From Citrobacter amalonaticus (GTDB lineage: Bacteria; Pseudomonadota; Gammaproteobacteria; Enterobacterales; Enterobacteriaceae), in NCBI RefSeq assembly GCF_002918555.1, contig NZ_PQMB01000003.1, forward strand, positions 562,525 through 626,524: a DNA stretch of 64,000 nt, in the 5' to 3' direction. Below, piece by piece: positions 8,762 to 19,403 of the stretch. Each line of letters begins with the position of its first letter. The first letter of the stretch is position 1. The position numbers and the translations under genes are program-made. The notes under the pieces are model-generated. The model worked only from the letters and a program-made list of their open reading frames with translations. It made no database searches and was not told the DNA's origin.

Positions 8762-10933
8762 TTAACGTCCGGCGACTTTACCGCGCCTTTTTTTCGCGGC
8801 AGGAGTCTGGCGCTGGTGCGCCACCGGCGTGTGTTTGGTCAGCGCCGGACGGGTGTTTCGGTTCTGACGGCGCGCTTCACGCATCTCTTCCAGCGTAGGG
8901 GCTGGCACCAGACACTCGCGACGACCGCCAATCAGATGCTTTTTACCCATCTCTTCCAGGGCCAGACGAATTAATGGCCAGTTTGCCGGATCGTGATAAC
9001 GCAGTAGCGCTTTATGCAGACGGCGCTGCTTATCGCCCTTCGGCACCACCACGTCTTCACTCTTGTAGCCAATTTTACCCAGCGGGTTTTTCCCGGTGTA
9101 ATACATGGTCGTGGAGTTGGCCAACGGTGACGGATAAAAGTTCTGAACCTGATCGAGGCGGAAACGATGACGCTTCAGCCACAGCGCCAGATTCACCATA
9201 TCCTCGTCCCGCGTCCCCGGGTGCGCAGAGATAAAGTACGGGATCAGATACTGCTCTTTCCCGGCCTGTTTAGAATAAAGGTCGAACAGCTCTTTAAAGC
9301 GGTCATAGCTGCCCATGCCCGGCTTCATCATCTTCGACAGCGGTCCTTCTTCGGTGTGCTCCGGCGCAATTTTCAGATAGCCGCCGACGTGATGACTTGC
9401 CAGCTCTTTAATGTAACGCGGATCTTCAACGGCGATGTCGTAACGAACGCCGGAGGCAATCAGGATCTTCTTGATGCCGTCCAGAGAGCGGGCGCGGCGA
9501 TAGAGGTTGATCGTCGGCTCATGGTTAGTGTCCATGTGCGGACAAATATCCGGATAGACGCACGACAGACGGCGGCAGGTTTGCTCCGCACGCGGCGACT
9601 TACAGCGCAGCATATACATGTTGGCCGTGGGTCCACCCAGATCGGAAATCACGCCGGTAAAGCCCGGAACGGTATCGCGGATCGCCTCAATTTCATTGAT
9701 GATCGAATCTTCTGAGCGGCTCTGGATGATGCGCCCTTCGTGTTCAGTGATCGAACAAAACGAGCAGCCGCCAAAGCAGCCGCGCATGATGTTAATCGAG
9801 AAACGGATCATCTCATACGCTGGAATGCGGCTGGAGCCATACGCCGGATGCGGCACGCGTTTATACGGCAGCGCAAAAACGCTGTCCATCTCTTCGGTGG
9901 AGAGCGGAATGGCGGGCGGGTTGATCCAGATGTAGCGGTCGCCATGCTTTTGCATCAGCGCACGTGCGCAACCTGGGTTCGTTTCGTGATGCAAAATACG
10001 TGAGGCGTGCGCATACAGCACTTTGTCGCCCTTCACTTTCTCAAAGGACGGCAGCAGGACGTAGGTTTTCTCCCACGGCTTCGGGCGCGGCGGCTGTACG
10101 GTGACAGCTTTGGCTTCCTGTTTTTTCGGGGCAACCGGTTTGTTATCCGCGCACGGCAGATCTTCCCCATACGGATGCGGGATCGGATCAATTTTACCCG
10201 GCGTATCGAGACGGGTTGAATCTACACCACTCCAGCCTGGCAGCGCGTCTTTAACCATAATCGCGGTGTTACGCACGTCGCGGATCTGGTCAATGTTTTC
10301 GCCCATCGCCAGACGGTGCGCAACTTCCACCAGCGGACGCTCACCGTTGCCGAACATCAGCATGTCGGCTTTGGAATCGACCAGCACAGAGCGGCGAACG
10401 GTATCAGACCAGTAATCATAATGCGCGGTACGGCGCAGGCTGGCCTCAATACCGCCGAGGATCACCGGCACATCTTTCCATGCCTCTTTACAGCGTTGGG
10501 TGTAGACCAGCGTGGCGCGATCCGGACGCTTACCCGCCACGTTATCCGGCGTGTAGGCATCATCATGACGCAGTCGACGATCGGCGGTATAGCGATTGAT
10601 CATCGAGTCCATGTTACCCGCCGTCACCCCGAAAAACAGGTTCGGCTTGCCCAGACGCATAAAGTCGTCTTTGCTGTTCCAGTCCGGCTGGGCGATGATC
10701 CCCACGCGGAAACCCTGCGCTTCCAGCATACGGCCGCAAATCGCCATGCCGAAACTCGGGTGGTCGACGTAGGCGTCGCCGGTTACCAGTATGATGTCGC
10801 AGCTATCCCAGCCAAGTTGATCCATCTCTTCACGTGACATCGGCAAAAAAGGTGCCGGCCCAAAGCAGGCGGCCCAGTACTGCGGCCAGGAGAAAAGGTC
10901 GCGATCCGGTTGGATCAGGGAGATAGCACTCAT
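8762..10933 (-). CDS. ygiQ: Radical SAM protein YgiQ (UPF0313 family)
   Basis: Large cytoplasmic radical-SAM protein of 723 residues. The N-terminal region (about 1-300) is the YgiQ-specific domain. The iron-sulfur motif CFGGCSFC (CxxxCxxC) lies near residue 389. A basic, Arg/Lys-rich tail ([10 protein letters not shown]) ends the protein. The substrate is unknown. In E. coli K-12 the gene is annotated as split; here it is a single uninterrupted frame. It is probably transcribed alone. Confidence 0.93.
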   Translation of the reverse strand: MSAISLIQPDRDLFSWPQYWAACFGPAPFLPMSREEMDQLGWDSCDIILVTGDAYVDHPSFGMAICGRMLEAQGFRVGIIAQPDWNSKDDFMRLGKPNLFFGVTAGNMDSMINRYTADRRLRHDDAYTPDNVAGKRPDRATLVYTQRCKEAWKDVPVILGGIEASLRRTAHYDYWSDTVRRSVLVDSKADMLMFGNGERPLVEVAHRLAMGENIDQIRDVRNTAIMVKDALPGWSGVDSTRLDTPGKIDPIPHPYGEDLPCADNKPVAPKKQEAKAVTVQPPRPKPWEKTYVLLPSFEKVKGDKVLYAHASRILHHETNPGCARALMQKHGDRYIWINPPAIPLSTEEMDSVFALPYKRVPHPAYGSSRIPAYEMIRFSINIMRGCFGGCSFCSITEHEGRIIQSRSEDSIINEIEAIRDTVPGFTGVISDLGGPTANMYMLRCKSPRAEQTCRRLSCVYPDICPHMDTNHEPTINLYRRARSLDGIKKILIASGVRYDIAVEDPRYIKELASHHVGGYLKIAPEHTEEGPLSKMMKPGMGSYDRFKELFDLYSKQAGKEQYLIPYFISAHPGTRDEDMVNLALWLKRHRFRLDQVQNFYPSPLANSTTMYYTGKNPLGKIGYKSEDVVVPKGDKQRRLHKALLRYHDPANWPLIRLALEEMGKKHLIGGRRECLVPAPTLEEMREARRQNRNTRPALTKHTPVAHQRQTPAAKKRRGKVAGR

Positions 10934-11036
10934 ATTGCTTCCAAAAAATTGGCAAAAAAATAAACAAAGGCCGGGGATTATAAGCCTGAATTCGACAGAA
11001 ATCGAAAGGTTAATTCAGGCGTCCGCCGTTTCCTCT

Positions 11037-11306
11037 TCAATTGACGCTTAAAGGCGCAGCAGGTGGTTTCTGCCGCGCCTTAAGTACGTTTCTCCGGAGA
11101 AAAACGGCTACCTAAACCCTTCTGGCAGCCATAGTCTCAACGTAGAAATTTAACTCCCCACCTGAACAAAAGCTGAAATCCCGGCTGAAGTCAGTAACCC
11201 CATTAGCGTTGAGGCCAGCGCGCCATAGCTGTACTTCCGGGCTGCCAGCCTGACGACGTACAGAACTCAAAACCCCGAACCGAAAGGTCGGGGTTTTGTT
11301 TTTCAC
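11037..11306 (-). pseudogene. Degenerate Ash-like satellite-phage ORF
   Basis: A 64-codon frame beginning MKNKTPTFRFGVLSSVRR runs to a TAG at 11112-11114. It then continues in the same frame for 24 more codons (VAVFLRRNVLKARQKPP...) to a TGA at 11037. The segments GVTDFSRDFSFCSGGELNFY and FLRRN...ARQKPP recall Ash-family or Icd-like ORFs linked to P4-type satellite phages. That match is from memory and unverified. No integrase or other phage gene is nearby. I read it as a decayed relic between ygiQ and ftsP; expression is doubtful. Confidence 0.45.
11268..11297 (+). terminator. Strong hairpin with T-run antisense to the Ash-like relic
   Basis: The arms CAAAACCCCGA / TCGGGGTTTTG can form a longer helix capped by an ACC-GAAA-GGT tetraloop, followed on the plus strand by TTTTTCAC. 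It overlaps the first codons of the relic on the other strand. In P4/P1-type immunity regions a similar stem ends a small antisense RNA (C4 type), which may be its origin here. Confidence 0.55.
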
Positions 11307-11335
11307 TCACCAGGCTTTTGGACTGCATTCGCGCT

Positions 11336-12748
11336 TTACGGCGTCGGATTCACCAGCAGCTGCCCTATCGATCCCCGATCCGCCATTTCCAGCGTCTGGC
11401 TGTTGAAGTAGAACGGGAAGTGTGCCCAGGAAGGCTGCCCGTAATACACCAGTAATTCCACCTGACCATCCACCCAGACGGTGTCTTTCCAGCCCCGGTC
11501 TTCCGGGAACGGCATCGCGCCATTCACGTTACGCACGAGGAAAGAGACACCTTCAATATGGAATGCTTGCGGCATATCGGCACGCACCATCCAGCGCTCC
11601 CACGATCCCTGCTGCGCGGTGATATCAATGCGATTTACGTCCCATAGCTGGCCATTGATACCCGGATCGTCGCCGAGGCTGATATCACGGCTGCGAACAG
11701 GCGCACCGCTCAGGATGTCCGCAGGCAACAGACGCATCGGCAGACTATCGGTGACCAGCGGCAACAGGCCAGTCGGGCGCAGGGTTAATACCAGCGTAGA
11801 GACCAGGATGCTGGAAGGCTCGAAGAAACCGCGGATCCTGTCGACGATGCTTGCCGCCTCACCGCAAGTAATCGAGACTTCATCGCCGTTGGTCATATCC
11901 ACCAGGATTTCACGACGCTCACCGGGTGCCAGCGACAGCTGCTTCAGGGATACCGGCGCGGGTAAAAAGCCCTGATCGCCGGAGATCACATGCAGCGCGC
12001 GACCATCGCTCATCTGTAACAGATAACGGCGCGAGTTAGAGGCATTCAGCAAACGCAGTCGCACCCAACCGCGGGAGACTTCCACATAAGGGCTTTGCGC
12101 ACCGTTCACCAGCAGCGTATCGCCGACAAAGCCACCGCTTCCCGGCTCGCTGTACTCCGGCGTACCAAAGTTATCCAGCCGCTTATCCTGAATAATGATC
12201 GGGAAATCATCCACGCCATAATGATTGGGGATCGGCAGCGCCTTGCTGACCTCATCTTCCACCAGCCACATTCCGGCCAGCCCGTTGTAGACCTGCTGGG
12301 CGGTGCGGTTTGGCGTATTGGCGTGATACCACAGCGTGGCGGCGCTCTGACGAATCGGCAGCACCGGCGCCCAGTCTGCGTTTGGCGACATCATCCTCGC
12401 TGGCCCGCCCATGAGCGGCCCCGGCACCTGAAGCCCGGCGATGGTCATAGAGACATTTTCCGCCAGCCGGTTGCTGTAGATAAGCTTAACGTCATCCCCT
12501 TTCCAGACACGAATGGTTGGTCCGAGATAACGCCCGTTAATACCCCAGACGGGGGCGCGGGTACCCTGCGTGAAGGACCAGTGCGCACGCTGAAGCGTCA
12601 TAAAAAGCGGCTGACCACGGCGGGATTCCAGCAGCGGCGGAACGGGCAGCGGCTGTTGCTGACCGGCAGCATTCGCCCTCAGCGGAACGGCACCTGCACA
12701 CAGTGCAATTCCCGATGCCTGAATGAACTGTCGCCGACTGAATGACAT
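11336..12748 (-). CDS. ftsP: Cell division protein FtsP (SufI), multicopper-oxidase fold
   Basis: Periplasmic division protein of 470 residues, the E. coli length. The N-terminus MSFSRRQFIQASGIALC carries a twin-arginine (SRRQF) export signal, with probable cleavage after ANA near residue 27. Three cupredoxin domains follow, but the copper ligands of true multicopper oxidases are not conserved, as in E. coli SufI. FtsP stabilises the divisome under stress. The frame is open to 12808, but that extension lies in a dispersed repeat, and 12748 gives the correct signal peptide. It follows plsC on the same strand. Confidence 0.95.
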   Translation of the reverse strand: MSFSRRQFIQASGIALCAGAVPLRANAAGQQQPLPVPPLLESRRGQPLFMTLQRAHWSFTQGTRAPVWGINGRYLGPTIRVWKGDDVKLIYSNRLAENVSMTIAGLQVPGPLMGGPARMMSPNADWAPVLPIRQSAATLWYHANTPNRTAQQVYNGLAGMWLVEDEVSKALPIPNHYGVDDFPIIIQDKRLDNFGTPEYSEPGSGGFVGDTLLVNGAQSPYVEVSRGWVRLRLLNASNSRRYLLQMSDGRALHVISGDQGFLPAPVSLKQLSLAPGERREILVDMTNGDEVSITCGEAASIVDRIRGFFEPSSILVSTLVLTLRPTGLLPLVTDSLPMRLLPADILSGAPVRSRDISLGDDPGINGQLWDVNRIDITAQQGSWERWMVRADMPQAFHIEGVSFLVRNVNGAMPFPEDRGWKDTVWVDGQVELLVYYGQPSWAHFPFYFNSQTLEMADRGSIGQLLVNPTP

Positions 12749-12765
12749 ATAAGCTCCATGTAAAA

Positions 12766-12830
12766 ACTCGTCATACTGCACGCTGCATGTGCGTTGGCTT
12801 GCCTGCAACTTGAATTATTTAGAGTATATA
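12766..12830 (-). repeat. Short copy of the dispersed ATATACTCTAAATAATTC repeat
   Basis: Read on the minus strand, it starts ATATACTCTAAATAATTCAAG, continues TTGCAGGCAAGCCAACGCAC and ends CAGTATGACGAG. It has the two ends of the longer copies at 26984, 40419 and 41900 but lacks their central palindrome. It fills the plsC-ftsP spacer. Confidence 0.8.
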
Positions 12831-12836
12831 ATTGAA

Positions 12837-13574
12837 TCAAATTTTCCCGGCGGCTTCCCGCTCAGCAACTTCTTTATCTAGCTCAGCAATTTTTTGTTCC
12901 ATCAGCGAGCGGCAATAGGCTGCCAGCTCACGGACCTGGTCTTTCCCGTACGAGCTGATATCAACCGGCGGCAGCATCTCGACGATGACCAACCCGTTTT
13001 TCAGGCGGTTGAGGTTAATTTTATTCGAGGTATTGGAAACACACACCGGAATAATCGGCACACCGGCGGCAATCGCGGCGTGGAACGCCCCGGTCTTAAA
13101 CGGCAGCAAACCGCGACCACGGCTGCGTGTCCCTTCCGGGAACATCCAGATCGAGATGCGACGTTTTTTGAAGTGATTAACCACTTCAGCGATAGTGCCG
13201 TGGGCTTTGGCACGGTTGTTTCGGTCAATCAGCAGGTTGCCCGTCAGCCAGTACAGCTGACCAAAGAAGGGGATCCACAACAGGCTTTTCTTGCCGACCG
13301 TCACCGTTGGCGGCTGGACGATATTTGCCGCTGTCACCATATCGTAATTATTTTGATGGTTAGCGATATAGATAGCATTACCGTAACTTTCAGCATCAGC
13401 AGGTTTACGGCATTCCACTTTCAGACCATACAGCGGCGCCAGGCGACCGAACATACGGCCAAAGGTGGAGACGTGTTTTGGGTTCCGCGGGCTGAACAGG
13501 CAGTAAATCGAACCGAAAATGCACACCAGAATGCAGTAGATAACCGTAATAATAAGACGAAAAATATATAGCAT
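12837..13574 (-). CDS. plsC: 1-acyl-sn-glycerol-3-phosphate acyltransferase
   Basis: Inner-membrane enzyme that acylates lysophosphatidic acid to phosphatidic acid, the second step of phospholipid synthesis. It has 245 residues, as in E. coli. A hydrophobic N-terminus (about 1-22) precedes the catalytic NHQNNYD (HX4D) motif near residue 73 and the FPEGTRSRGRG glycerol-3-phosphate motif. The ATG at 13574 is chosen over upstream codons by length agreement. It lies downstream of parC on the same strand. Confidence 0.96.
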   Translation of the reverse strand: MLYIFRLIITVIYCILVCIFGSIYCLFSPRNPKHVSTFGRMFGRLAPLYGLKVECRKPADAESYGNAIYIANHQNNYDMVTAANIVQPPTVTVGKKSLLWIPFFGQLYWLTGNLLIDRNNRAKAHGTIAEVVNHFKKRRISIWMFPEGTRSRGRGLLPFKTGAFHAAIAAGVPIIPVCVSNTSNKINLNRLKNGLVIVEMLPPVDISSYGKDQVRELAAYCRSLMEQKIAELDKEVAEREAAGKI

Positions 13575-13719
13575 AACAACCTCTGAAAGCCTGAGAACCT
13601 GGTTTTCTACGTCACCTGACATCAGGTTAAGACATTGTTAGTAGGGTTCTCTGGAAAAACGTATTGTTAATCGCAACGCACGAATAGACAACGGTTTTAC
13701 GGGATTTTTTAACGCTTTG

Positions 13720-13741
13720 CTCCCTCCCGGGCGGGAGGGAG
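13720..13741 (-). terminator. Hairpin after parC
   Basis: The perfect arms CTCCCTCCC / GGGAGGGAG with a four-base loop lie 15 bases past the parC stop. No T-run follows on the minus strand, so plsC may receive read-through. plsC has its own about 145-base upstream region. Confidence 0.5.
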
Positions 13742-13755
13742 AGTGAAAACGCGAA

Positions 13756-16014
13756 TTATTCTTCGCTGTCACCGTGATTTGCTCGTCGTGGAGAATCAAT
13801 CTCAATACGATCGATACGCTGTAAACCGCGCATCAGCGTACCGCGACGACCACGCTCACCGCTCACCTTCTGTAGCTCTTCAGGACGCAGCTTAATTTTG
13901 CGCTTACCGACATGAATGGTCAGCGTGCTTTGCGGCGGCAGAACATACAGCAGCGCCAGCGTATCGTCACCCCGCGCCGCTTCCGCTGACGGGATATTGA
14001 TGATCTTATTCCCTTTACCTTTCGACAGCTGCGGCAGATCGCTTACCGGGAACATCAGCATACGACCGGCCTGGGTAATCGCCAGCAGCATGTCTGAATC
14101 ATCTTCAATCACTACCGGCGGCATGACATGCGCATTTTCCGGCAGCGTTATCAGCGTTTTACCCGCTCGGTTACGCGCCACCAGATCGTTGAAGGTACAG
14201 ACGAAGCCGTAGCCTGCATCAGAAGCCATCAGCAGCTTCTGCTCATCGCCTTCCATCAGCATATGTTCCACCGTCGCGCCCGGGGGCAGCGTCAGCTTGC
14301 CGGTCAGCGGCTCGCCCTGACCACGCGCCGACGGCAGCGTGATCGGATCGATGGCATAGCTGCGTCCGGTTGTGTCGATAAACACCACCGGCTGATTACT
14401 CTTACCTTTCACGGCGGCTTTAAAGCTATCCCCCGCTTTATAGTTCAGACCCTGGGCATCAATATCATGGCCTTTGGCGCTACGTACCCAGCCCATCTGC
14501 GACAGCACAATCGTGACCGGCTCGGACGGCAGCATGTCGTGCTCGCTCATCGCCTTCGCTTCTTCACGCTCGTGCAGCGGAGAACGGCGGTCGTCGCCAA
14601 AGGCATCGGAATCCGCCTGCAGCTCTTTCTTCAGCAGGGTGTTCATTTTGCGCTCGGAAGCGAGAATCCCCTGCAACCGCTCGCGCTCTTTCTCCAGCTC
14701 ATCCTGTTCGCCGCGAATCTTCATCTCTTCCAGTTTGGCAAGATGACGCAGTTTCAGCTCAAGGATCGCTTCGGCCTGGGTTTCGGTAATACCGAATCGC
14801 GACATCAGCGCGGGCTTGGGTTCGTCCTCGGCGCGGATGATCTCAATCACTTCGTCGATGTTCAGAAACGCCACCAGCAAACCTTCCAGGATATGCAGGC
14901 GCTTAAGGACTTTTTCCAGACGATAGTTCAGGCGGCGGCGCACCGTATCACGGCGGAACACCAGCCATTCGGTCAGGATTTCCAGCAGGTTTTTCACCGC
15001 CGGACGCCCGTCCAGACCAATCATGTTCAGGTTGATGCGGTAGCTTTTTTCCAGATCGGTGGTTGCAAACAGGTGGTTCATCACCTGCTCCATGTCCACG
15101 CGATTCGAACGCGGCACAATCACCAGACGAGTCGGGTTTTCGTGGTCAGACTCATCGCGCAGGTCATCGACCATCGGCAGCTTTTTATTGCGCATCTGCG
15201 CGGCAATCTGCTCCAGCACTTTAGCGCCGGAAACCTGATGCGGCAGCGCGGTGATCACCACGGCGCCGTCCTCTTTGTTCCAGACCGCACGCATCCGCAC
15301 GGAGCCGCGACCGTTCTGATAGATTTTGCGGATTTCCGCGCGCGAGGTGATGATTTCGGCTTCGGTCGGGTAGTCCGGCCCCTGCACGATATCCAGCACC
15401 TCATCCAGCGTGGTTTTCGGCTGGTCAATCAGCGCAATCGCGGCTTTCGCCACTTCACGCAGGTTGTGCGGCGGAATGTCCGTTGCCATACCGACCGCAA
15501 TCCCGGTGGTGCCGTTCAGCAGAATATTGGGCAGACGCGCAGGCAGCATTTTCGGCTCCTGCATCGTGCCGTCAAAGTTGGGCACCCAGTCTGCGGTACC
15601 CTGGCCCAGCTCACCGAGCAGGACTTCAGCATACTTAGACAAACGCGATTCGGTATAACGCATCGCTGCGAAAGATTTCGGATCGTCCGGCGCCCCCCAG
15701 TTCCCCTGCCCGTCAACCAGTGGATAACGGTATGAGAATGGCTGCGCCATCAGCACCATCGCTTCATAACAGGCGCTGTCGCCGTGGGGATGGTATTTAC
15801 CCAGCACGTCACCGACGGTACGTGCAGACTTTTTAAACTTGGCGCTGGCATTCAGCCCCAGCTCAGACATCGCATAAACAATACGACGCTGAACGGGCTT
15901 CAGACCGTCGCCAATAAACGGCAATGCCCTGTCCATGATGACGTACATGGAGTAGTTTAAGTAGGCATTTTCCGTAAATTCATGTAGCGCAAGGCGCTCT
16001 GCCATATCGCTCAT
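13756..16014 (-). CDS. parC: DNA topoisomerase IV subunit A
   Basis: Breakage-reunion subunit of topoisomerase IV, which separates linked daughter chromosomes. It has 752 residues, as in E. coli. The quinolone-resistance region reads [12 protein letters not shown], with wild-type Ser80 and Glu84. The catalytic tyrosine follows in the [13 protein letters not shown] segment (Tyr120 in E. coli numbering). The C-terminal beta-propeller DNA-wrapping region covers about 490-740. The ATG at 16014 is selected over upstream codons by length. Its partner parE lies about 15 kb away, separated by the accessory block. Confidence 0.97.
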   Translation of the reverse strand: MSDMAERLALHEFTENAYLNYSMYVIMDRALPFIGDGLKPVQRRIVYAMSELGLNASAKFKKSARTVGDVLGKYHPHGDSACYEAMVLMAQPFSYRYPLVDGQGNWGAPDDPKSFAAMRYTESRLSKYAEVLLGELGQGTADWVPNFDGTMQEPKMLPARLPNILLNGTTGIAVGMATDIPPHNLREVAKAAIALIDQPKTTLDEVLDIVQGPDYPTEAEIITSRAEIRKIYQNGRGSVRMRAVWNKEDGAVVITALPHQVSGAKVLEQIAAQMRNKKLPMVDDLRDESDHENPTRLVIVPRSNRVDMEQVMNHLFATTDLEKSYRINLNMIGLDGRPAVKNLLEILTEWLVFRRDTVRRRLNYRLEKVLKRLHILEGLLVAFLNIDEVIEIIRAEDEPKPALMSRFGITETQAEAILELKLRHLAKLEEMKIRGEQDELEKERERLQGILASERKMNTLLKKELQADSDAFGDDRRSPLHEREEAKAMSEHDMLPSEPVTIVLSQMGWVRSAKGHDIDAQGLNYKAGDSFKAAVKGKSNQPVVFIDTTGRSYAIDPITLPSARGQGEPLTGKLTLPPGATVEHMLMEGDEQKLLMASDAGYGFVCTFNDLVARNRAGKTLITLPENAHVMPPVVIEDDSDMLLAITQAGRMLMFPVSDLPQLSKGKGNKIINIPSAEAARGDDTLALLYVLPPQSTLTIHVGKRKIKLRPEELQKVSGERGRRGTLMRGLQRIDRIEIDSPRRANHGDSEE

Positions 16015-16105
16015 TAACTGTGATTCCTCAACGTATTCGCCAGCCATCGAAGGGGCAATATTGCCGCAGATACTACCTTATCTGGCGCGTCGAGTCACAA
16101 AGAAA

Positions 16106-16125
16106 AGGGCTGCGAACGCAGCCCT
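16106..16125 (-). terminator. Rho-independent terminator of ygiW
   Basis: The stem AGGGCTGCG / CGCAGCCCT has a two-base gap (effective loop larger) and is followed on the minus strand by TTTTCTTTG. It lies nine bases past the ygiW stop. Confidence 0.75.
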
Positions 16126-16133
16126 GATGGGGA

Positions 16134-16526
16134 TTATTTACTCACTTTATTGATTTGCTTCACGTCAATTTCAACGGAATTCCAGTCTTTATCCACTTCC
16201 CCCTGGATTTCAACGGTATCCTGCGGGGTGGCGGTCAGGCCGTTCCAGTGCTTATGGTCGATATCGACATTGATCGTGCCAGTCGCGTCTTTGAACAGAT
16301 ACAGGTCGTCGGAGATACGCTCAACGATATTCCCACGCAGCGTTACCCAGGTATCGTCGCGCAGCGACTTCGCGCTCGCAACCGTCGTGCTGCTCCCGTT
16401 CGGGCCAACAAAGCCACCGCTTTTATTTTGCGTCGCCGTGGGGCCAGAAAATCCACCTTGCTGAGTTGCCAGAACCGGTGCAGAGCACAATGCCATTACG
16501 GCAATCATAGCAGCCAATTTCTTCAT
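16134..16526 (-). CDS. ygiW: Periplasmic OB-fold stress protein YgiW
   Basis: Exported protein of 130 residues with a Sec signal peptide (about 1-20, cleaving near APVLA) and a bacterial OB-fold (BOF, formerly DUF388) domain. The core segment is DDTWVTLRGNIVERISDDLYLFKDATG. In E. coli and Salmonella it is linked to stress tolerance (also called VisP) and sits divergent to qseBC. The ATG at 16526 matches the E. coli length and has AGGGAGAG upstream. Confidence 0.94.
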   Translation of the reverse strand: MKKLAAMIAVMALCSAPVLATQQGGFSGPTATQNKSGGFVGPNGSSTTVASAKSLRDDTWVTLRGNIVERISDDLYLFKDATGTINVDIDHKHWNGLTATPQDTVEIQGEVDKDWNSVEIDVKQINKVSK

Positions 16527-16575
16527 GATAATCTCTCCCTTTGATGTCGATTTCTCATCATTTAATAAGGTAATC

Positions 16576-16591
16576 CTTAACAACTTCTTAA
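16576..16591. promoter_or_regulatory. QseB/PmrA-type direct repeat in the ygiW-qseB intergenic region
   Basis: Two CTTAA half-sites are separated by six bases (11-base periodicity). This is the arrangement bound by PmrA/QseB-type OmpR-family regulators. The site lies about 90 bases upstream of qseB and 50 upstream of ygiW. Autoregulation by QseB and shared control of ygiW are inferred. Confidence 0.65.
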
Positions 16592-16677
16592 GGTAAAAAA
16601 AGAAATGTTTTTACTGTACAGCGCCAGCGGTAACAGGGTTTACTTGCTCTCAGCAAAGCTGAGCGCAGGGAGAGAAA

Positions 16678-17337
16678 ATGCGAATTTTACTGGTAGAAGA
16701 TGATGTGCTGATCGGCGACGGCATTAAAACAGGTCTGAGTAAAATGGGGTTCAGCGTCGACTGGTTTACTGAAGGTCGCCAGGGGAAAGAGGCGCTCTAT
16801 AGCGCCCCCTACGATGCGGCGATCCTCGATTTGACACTCCCCGGCATGGATGGCAAGGATATTCTGCGCGAATGGCGCGAGCAGGGAAAACGTGAACCGG
16901 TGCTGATCCTCACCGCACGCGACGCGCTGGCGGAACGCGTTGAAGGCTTGCGTCTCGGCGCTGACGATTATCTTTGCAAACCCTTTGCCCTGATTGAAGT
17001 TGCTGCCCGACTGGAGGCGCTGATACGTCGTGCCAGCGGTCAGGTCAGCAACGCACTGCGGCATGGACAGGTAACGCTCGACCCCGGCAGTCTGGTCGCC
17101 ACACTCGCGGGCGAATCCCTGGCGCTCAAACCGAAAGAGTTCGCCCTGCTGGAACTGTTAATGCGCAACAAAGGTCGCGTTCTGCCACGCAAATTAATCG
17201 AGGAAAAACTGTATAACTGGGACGATGACGTTTCCAGTAACGCCGTAGAAGTGCATGTCCATCATCTGCGCCGTAAGCTCGGCAGTGAATTCATCCGCAC
17301 CGTCCACGGTATTGGCTACACGCTGGGTGATGCATGA
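16678..17337 (+). CDS. qseB: Response regulator QseB
   Basis: OmpR/PhoB-family response regulator of 219 residues. The receiver domain spans about 1-115 with acidic pocket EDD at 7-9, phospho-acceptor Asp51 ([11 protein letters not shown]) and the switch lysine in DYLCKPF. The winged-helix domain spans about 125-219. It pairs with QseC in the quorum/adrenergic sensing system controlling flagella and virulence genes in relatives. It follows AGGGAGAG and overlaps qseC by four bases. Confidence 0.96.
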   Translation: MRILLVEDDVLIGDGIKTGLSKMGFSVDWFTEGRQGKEALYSAPYDAAILDLTLPGMDGKDILREWREQGKREPVLILTARDALAERVEGLRLGADDYLCKPFALIEVAARLEALIRRASGQVSNALRHGQVTLDPGSLVATLAGESLALKPKEFALLELLMRNKGRVLPRKLIEEKLYNWDDDVSSNAVEVHVHHLRRKLGSEFIRTVHGIGYTLGDA

Positions 17338-18683
17338 CGTTCGCATCGCGCCTTAGCCTGCGTCTCAGGCTTACGCTTATCTTCACTATTTTGGTTCTGG
17401 TGACCTGGCTGATTTCCAGTTTTGTCGCCTGGAAGCAAACCACCGATAACGTGGATGAGTTGTTTGACACGCAGCTCATGCTTTTCGCCAAACGGCTTAT
17501 CACTCTTGATCTCGACGAGCTGAAAGCCTCCGAACGCATGGCACACACGCCGAAAAAGTTCAAACATGGTCATATTGATGACGACGTCCTGGTCTTTGCC
17601 GTTTATACCCTCGATGGGAAGATGGTGCTGCATGACGGCGACAACGGTCAGGATATTCCCTACAGCTATCGCCGGGAAGGTTTTGACGACGGATACCTGA
17701 ACGGCGATAACGATCTGTGGCGGTTTATCTGGCTCACCTCAGCGGATGGAAAGTACCGTATCGTCGTCGGTCAGGAGTGGGAATACCGCGAAGATATGGC
17801 GCTGGCGATAGTAACGGCTCAGCTCGTTCCCTGGCTGGTCGCCCTGCCGGTGATGCTGTTAATTCTGTTCGTCCTGTTGAGTCTGGAGCTTAAGCCGCTG
17901 AAAAAGCTGGCGCAGGCTTTACACTTCCGCGATCCGGAATCTGAAGAACCGCTCAGTACAAAAGGTGTCCCAAACGAAGTTCGGCCATTAGTGGAATCGC
18001 TCAATCAACTGTTTTCCCGCATCCACTCCACGATGGTACGAGAACGACGATTCACCTCAGATGCCGCCCACGAGCTGCGCAGCCCGCTTGCGGCACTAAA
18101 AGTGCAGACTGAAGTGGCGCAACTTTCTGACGATGACCCGCAGGCACGACAAAAAGCGCTCCAGCAGATGCATACGGGTATCGACCGGGCCACGCGCCTT
18201 GTTGATCAGCTGCTGACGCTCTCCCGGCTCGACTCGCTGAATAATCTGCAGGATGTCGCCGAACTCTCGCTGGAAGAGGTGCTGCAGTCCGCGGTGATGG
18301 ATATCTATCATCCTGCGCGGCTGGCGCATATTGACGTGCGTTTGCAGGTCAATGCCCACGGTATCAGGCGCACGGCTCAGCCGCTGTTGCTCAGTCTGCT
18401 GGTGCGTAATCTACTGGATAACGCAATCCGCTATAGTCCGCAGGGGAGCATTGTTGAAGTCACTTTACACGCCCGCAGTTTCACCGTCCGGGATAACGGT
18501 CCCGGCATTGCACCAGAGCTATTCACGCACATCGGCGAGCGTTTTTATCGCCCGCCGGGTCAAAGCGTTACCGGCAGCGGTCTGGGATTATCCATTGTCC
18601 GCCGTATTGCGTCGCTGCACGGGATGAGCGTCTCTTTTGCAAATGCCGCGGAGGGAGGTTTTGAAGTCACCGTGAAGTGGTAG
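17334..18683 (+). CDS. qseC: Sensor histidine kinase QseC
   Basis: Inner-membrane kinase of 449 residues. Two membrane spans (about 11-33 and 160-182) bracket a periplasmic sensor domain. A HAMP-like linker leads to the dimerisation domain with the phospho-histidine in [14 protein letters not shown]. The ATP-binding domain follows, with the N box [11 protein letters not shown], the G1 box DNGPGIAPE and the G2 box GSGLGLSIV. In E. coli it senses AI-3 and catecholamines and phosphorylates QseB. Its ATG overlaps the qseB stop (ATGA), so translation is coupled. Confidence 0.96.
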   Translation: MTFASRLSLRLRLTLIFTILVLVTWLISSFVAWKQTTDNVDELFDTQLMLFAKRLITLDLDELKASERMAHTPKKFKHGHIDDDVLVFAVYTLDGKMVLHDGDNGQDIPYSYRREGFDDGYLNGDNDLWRFIWLTSADGKYRIVVGQEWEYREDMALAIVTAQLVPWLVALPVMLLILFVLLSLELKPLKKLAQALHFRDPESEEPLSTKGVPNEVRPLVESLNQLFSRIHSTMVRERRFTSDAAHELRSPLAALKVQTEVAQLSDDDPQARQKALQQMHTGIDRATRLVDQLLTLSRLDSLNNLQDVAELSLEEVLQSAVMDIYHPARLAHIDVRLQVNAHGIRRTAQPLLLSLLVRNLLDNAIRYSPQGSIVEVTLHARSFTVRDNGPGIAPELFTHIGERFYRPPGQSVTGSGLGLSIVRRIASLHGMSVSFANAAEGGFEVTVKW

Positions 18684-18791
18684 CCCCTGATTATTGCTTA
18701 AGAAGCAAAAGACTTTGCACATTTTGCTAATTTCACCGCACCGCGCATTGACGTAACATGGTCCTCAAACAAGTTTCATTGAGGATAAATA

Positions 18792-19373
18792 ATGAGCAAT
18801 ATTCTGATTATCAACGGTGCGAAAAAATTCGCCCACTCCAACGGTCAACTTAACGACACCCTGACCGAAGTCGCGGACGGCACGCTGCGCGACCTCGGGC
18901 ATGATGTCCGAATCGTCCGCACTGACGGCGATTACAATATCAAAGAAGAAGTACAAAACTTTGTCTGGGCTGACGTGGTTATCTGGCAGATGCCGGGCTG
19001 GTGGATGGGTGCGCCGTGGACCGTGAAGAAATATATAGATGACGTCTTCACCGAAGGTCACGGCACGCTGTATGCCAGCGATGGTCGTACCCGTTCCGAC
19101 GCCTCTAAAAAGTATGGTTCCGGCGGTCTGGTACAGGGGAAAAAATATATGCTCTCCCTGACCTGGAACGCGCCAATGGAAGCGTTCACCGATAAAGACC
19201 AGTTCTTCCACGGCGTTGGGGTTGACGGCGTGTATCTGCCCTTCCACAAAGCGAATCAGTTCCTTGGTATGGAGGCGCTTCCTACCTTTATCGCCAACGA
19301 TGTGATTAAAATGCCGGATGTTCCACGCTATACCGCAGAATATCGCAAGCATCTGAACGAAATTTTTGGTTAA
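18792..19373 (+). CDS. mdaB: NADPH:quinone reductase MdaB
   Basis: Flavodoxin-like FAD quinone reductase of 193 residues, as in E. coli. The N-terminal segment MSNILIINGAKKFAHSNGQLN and the mid-protein WQMPGWWMGAPW motif are typical of the MdaB/DT-diaphorase family. It makes two-electron reductions of quinones, protecting against redox cycling. It probably forms an operon with ygiN, which starts 30 bases later. E. coli ygiZ, normally between qseC and mdaB, is absent. Confidence 0.95.
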   Translation: MSNILIINGAKKFAHSNGQLNDTLTEVADGTLRDLGHDVRIVRTDGDYNIKEEVQNFVWADVVIWQMPGWWMGAPWTVKKYIDDVFTEGHGTLYASDGRTRSDASKKYGSGGLVQGKKYMLSLTWNAPMEAFTDKDQFFHGVGVDGVYLPFHKANQFLGMEALPTFIANDVIKMPDVPRYTAEYRKHLNEIFG

Positions 19374-19403
19374 CTGGTAGCCTGGAATTTGAAGGAGTTA
19401 ACC

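Noticed and set aside
12749-12808. N-terminal extension of FtsP
   Set aside because: It would lie in the dispersed repeat and place 20 residues before the twin-arginine signal.
14128-15735. Long open frame (535 codons) antisense to parC
   Set aside because: It is the mirror of a highly conserved gene with strong codon bias, is rich in His/Arg/Gln, and has no recognisable domain. Many shorter mirror frames across other genes were dropped for the same reason.
16015-16133. E. coli ygiS-mqsRA-ygiV remnants between parC and ygiW
   Set aside because: The gap is only about 120 bases and contains just the ygiW terminator; no toxin-antitoxin sequence remains.
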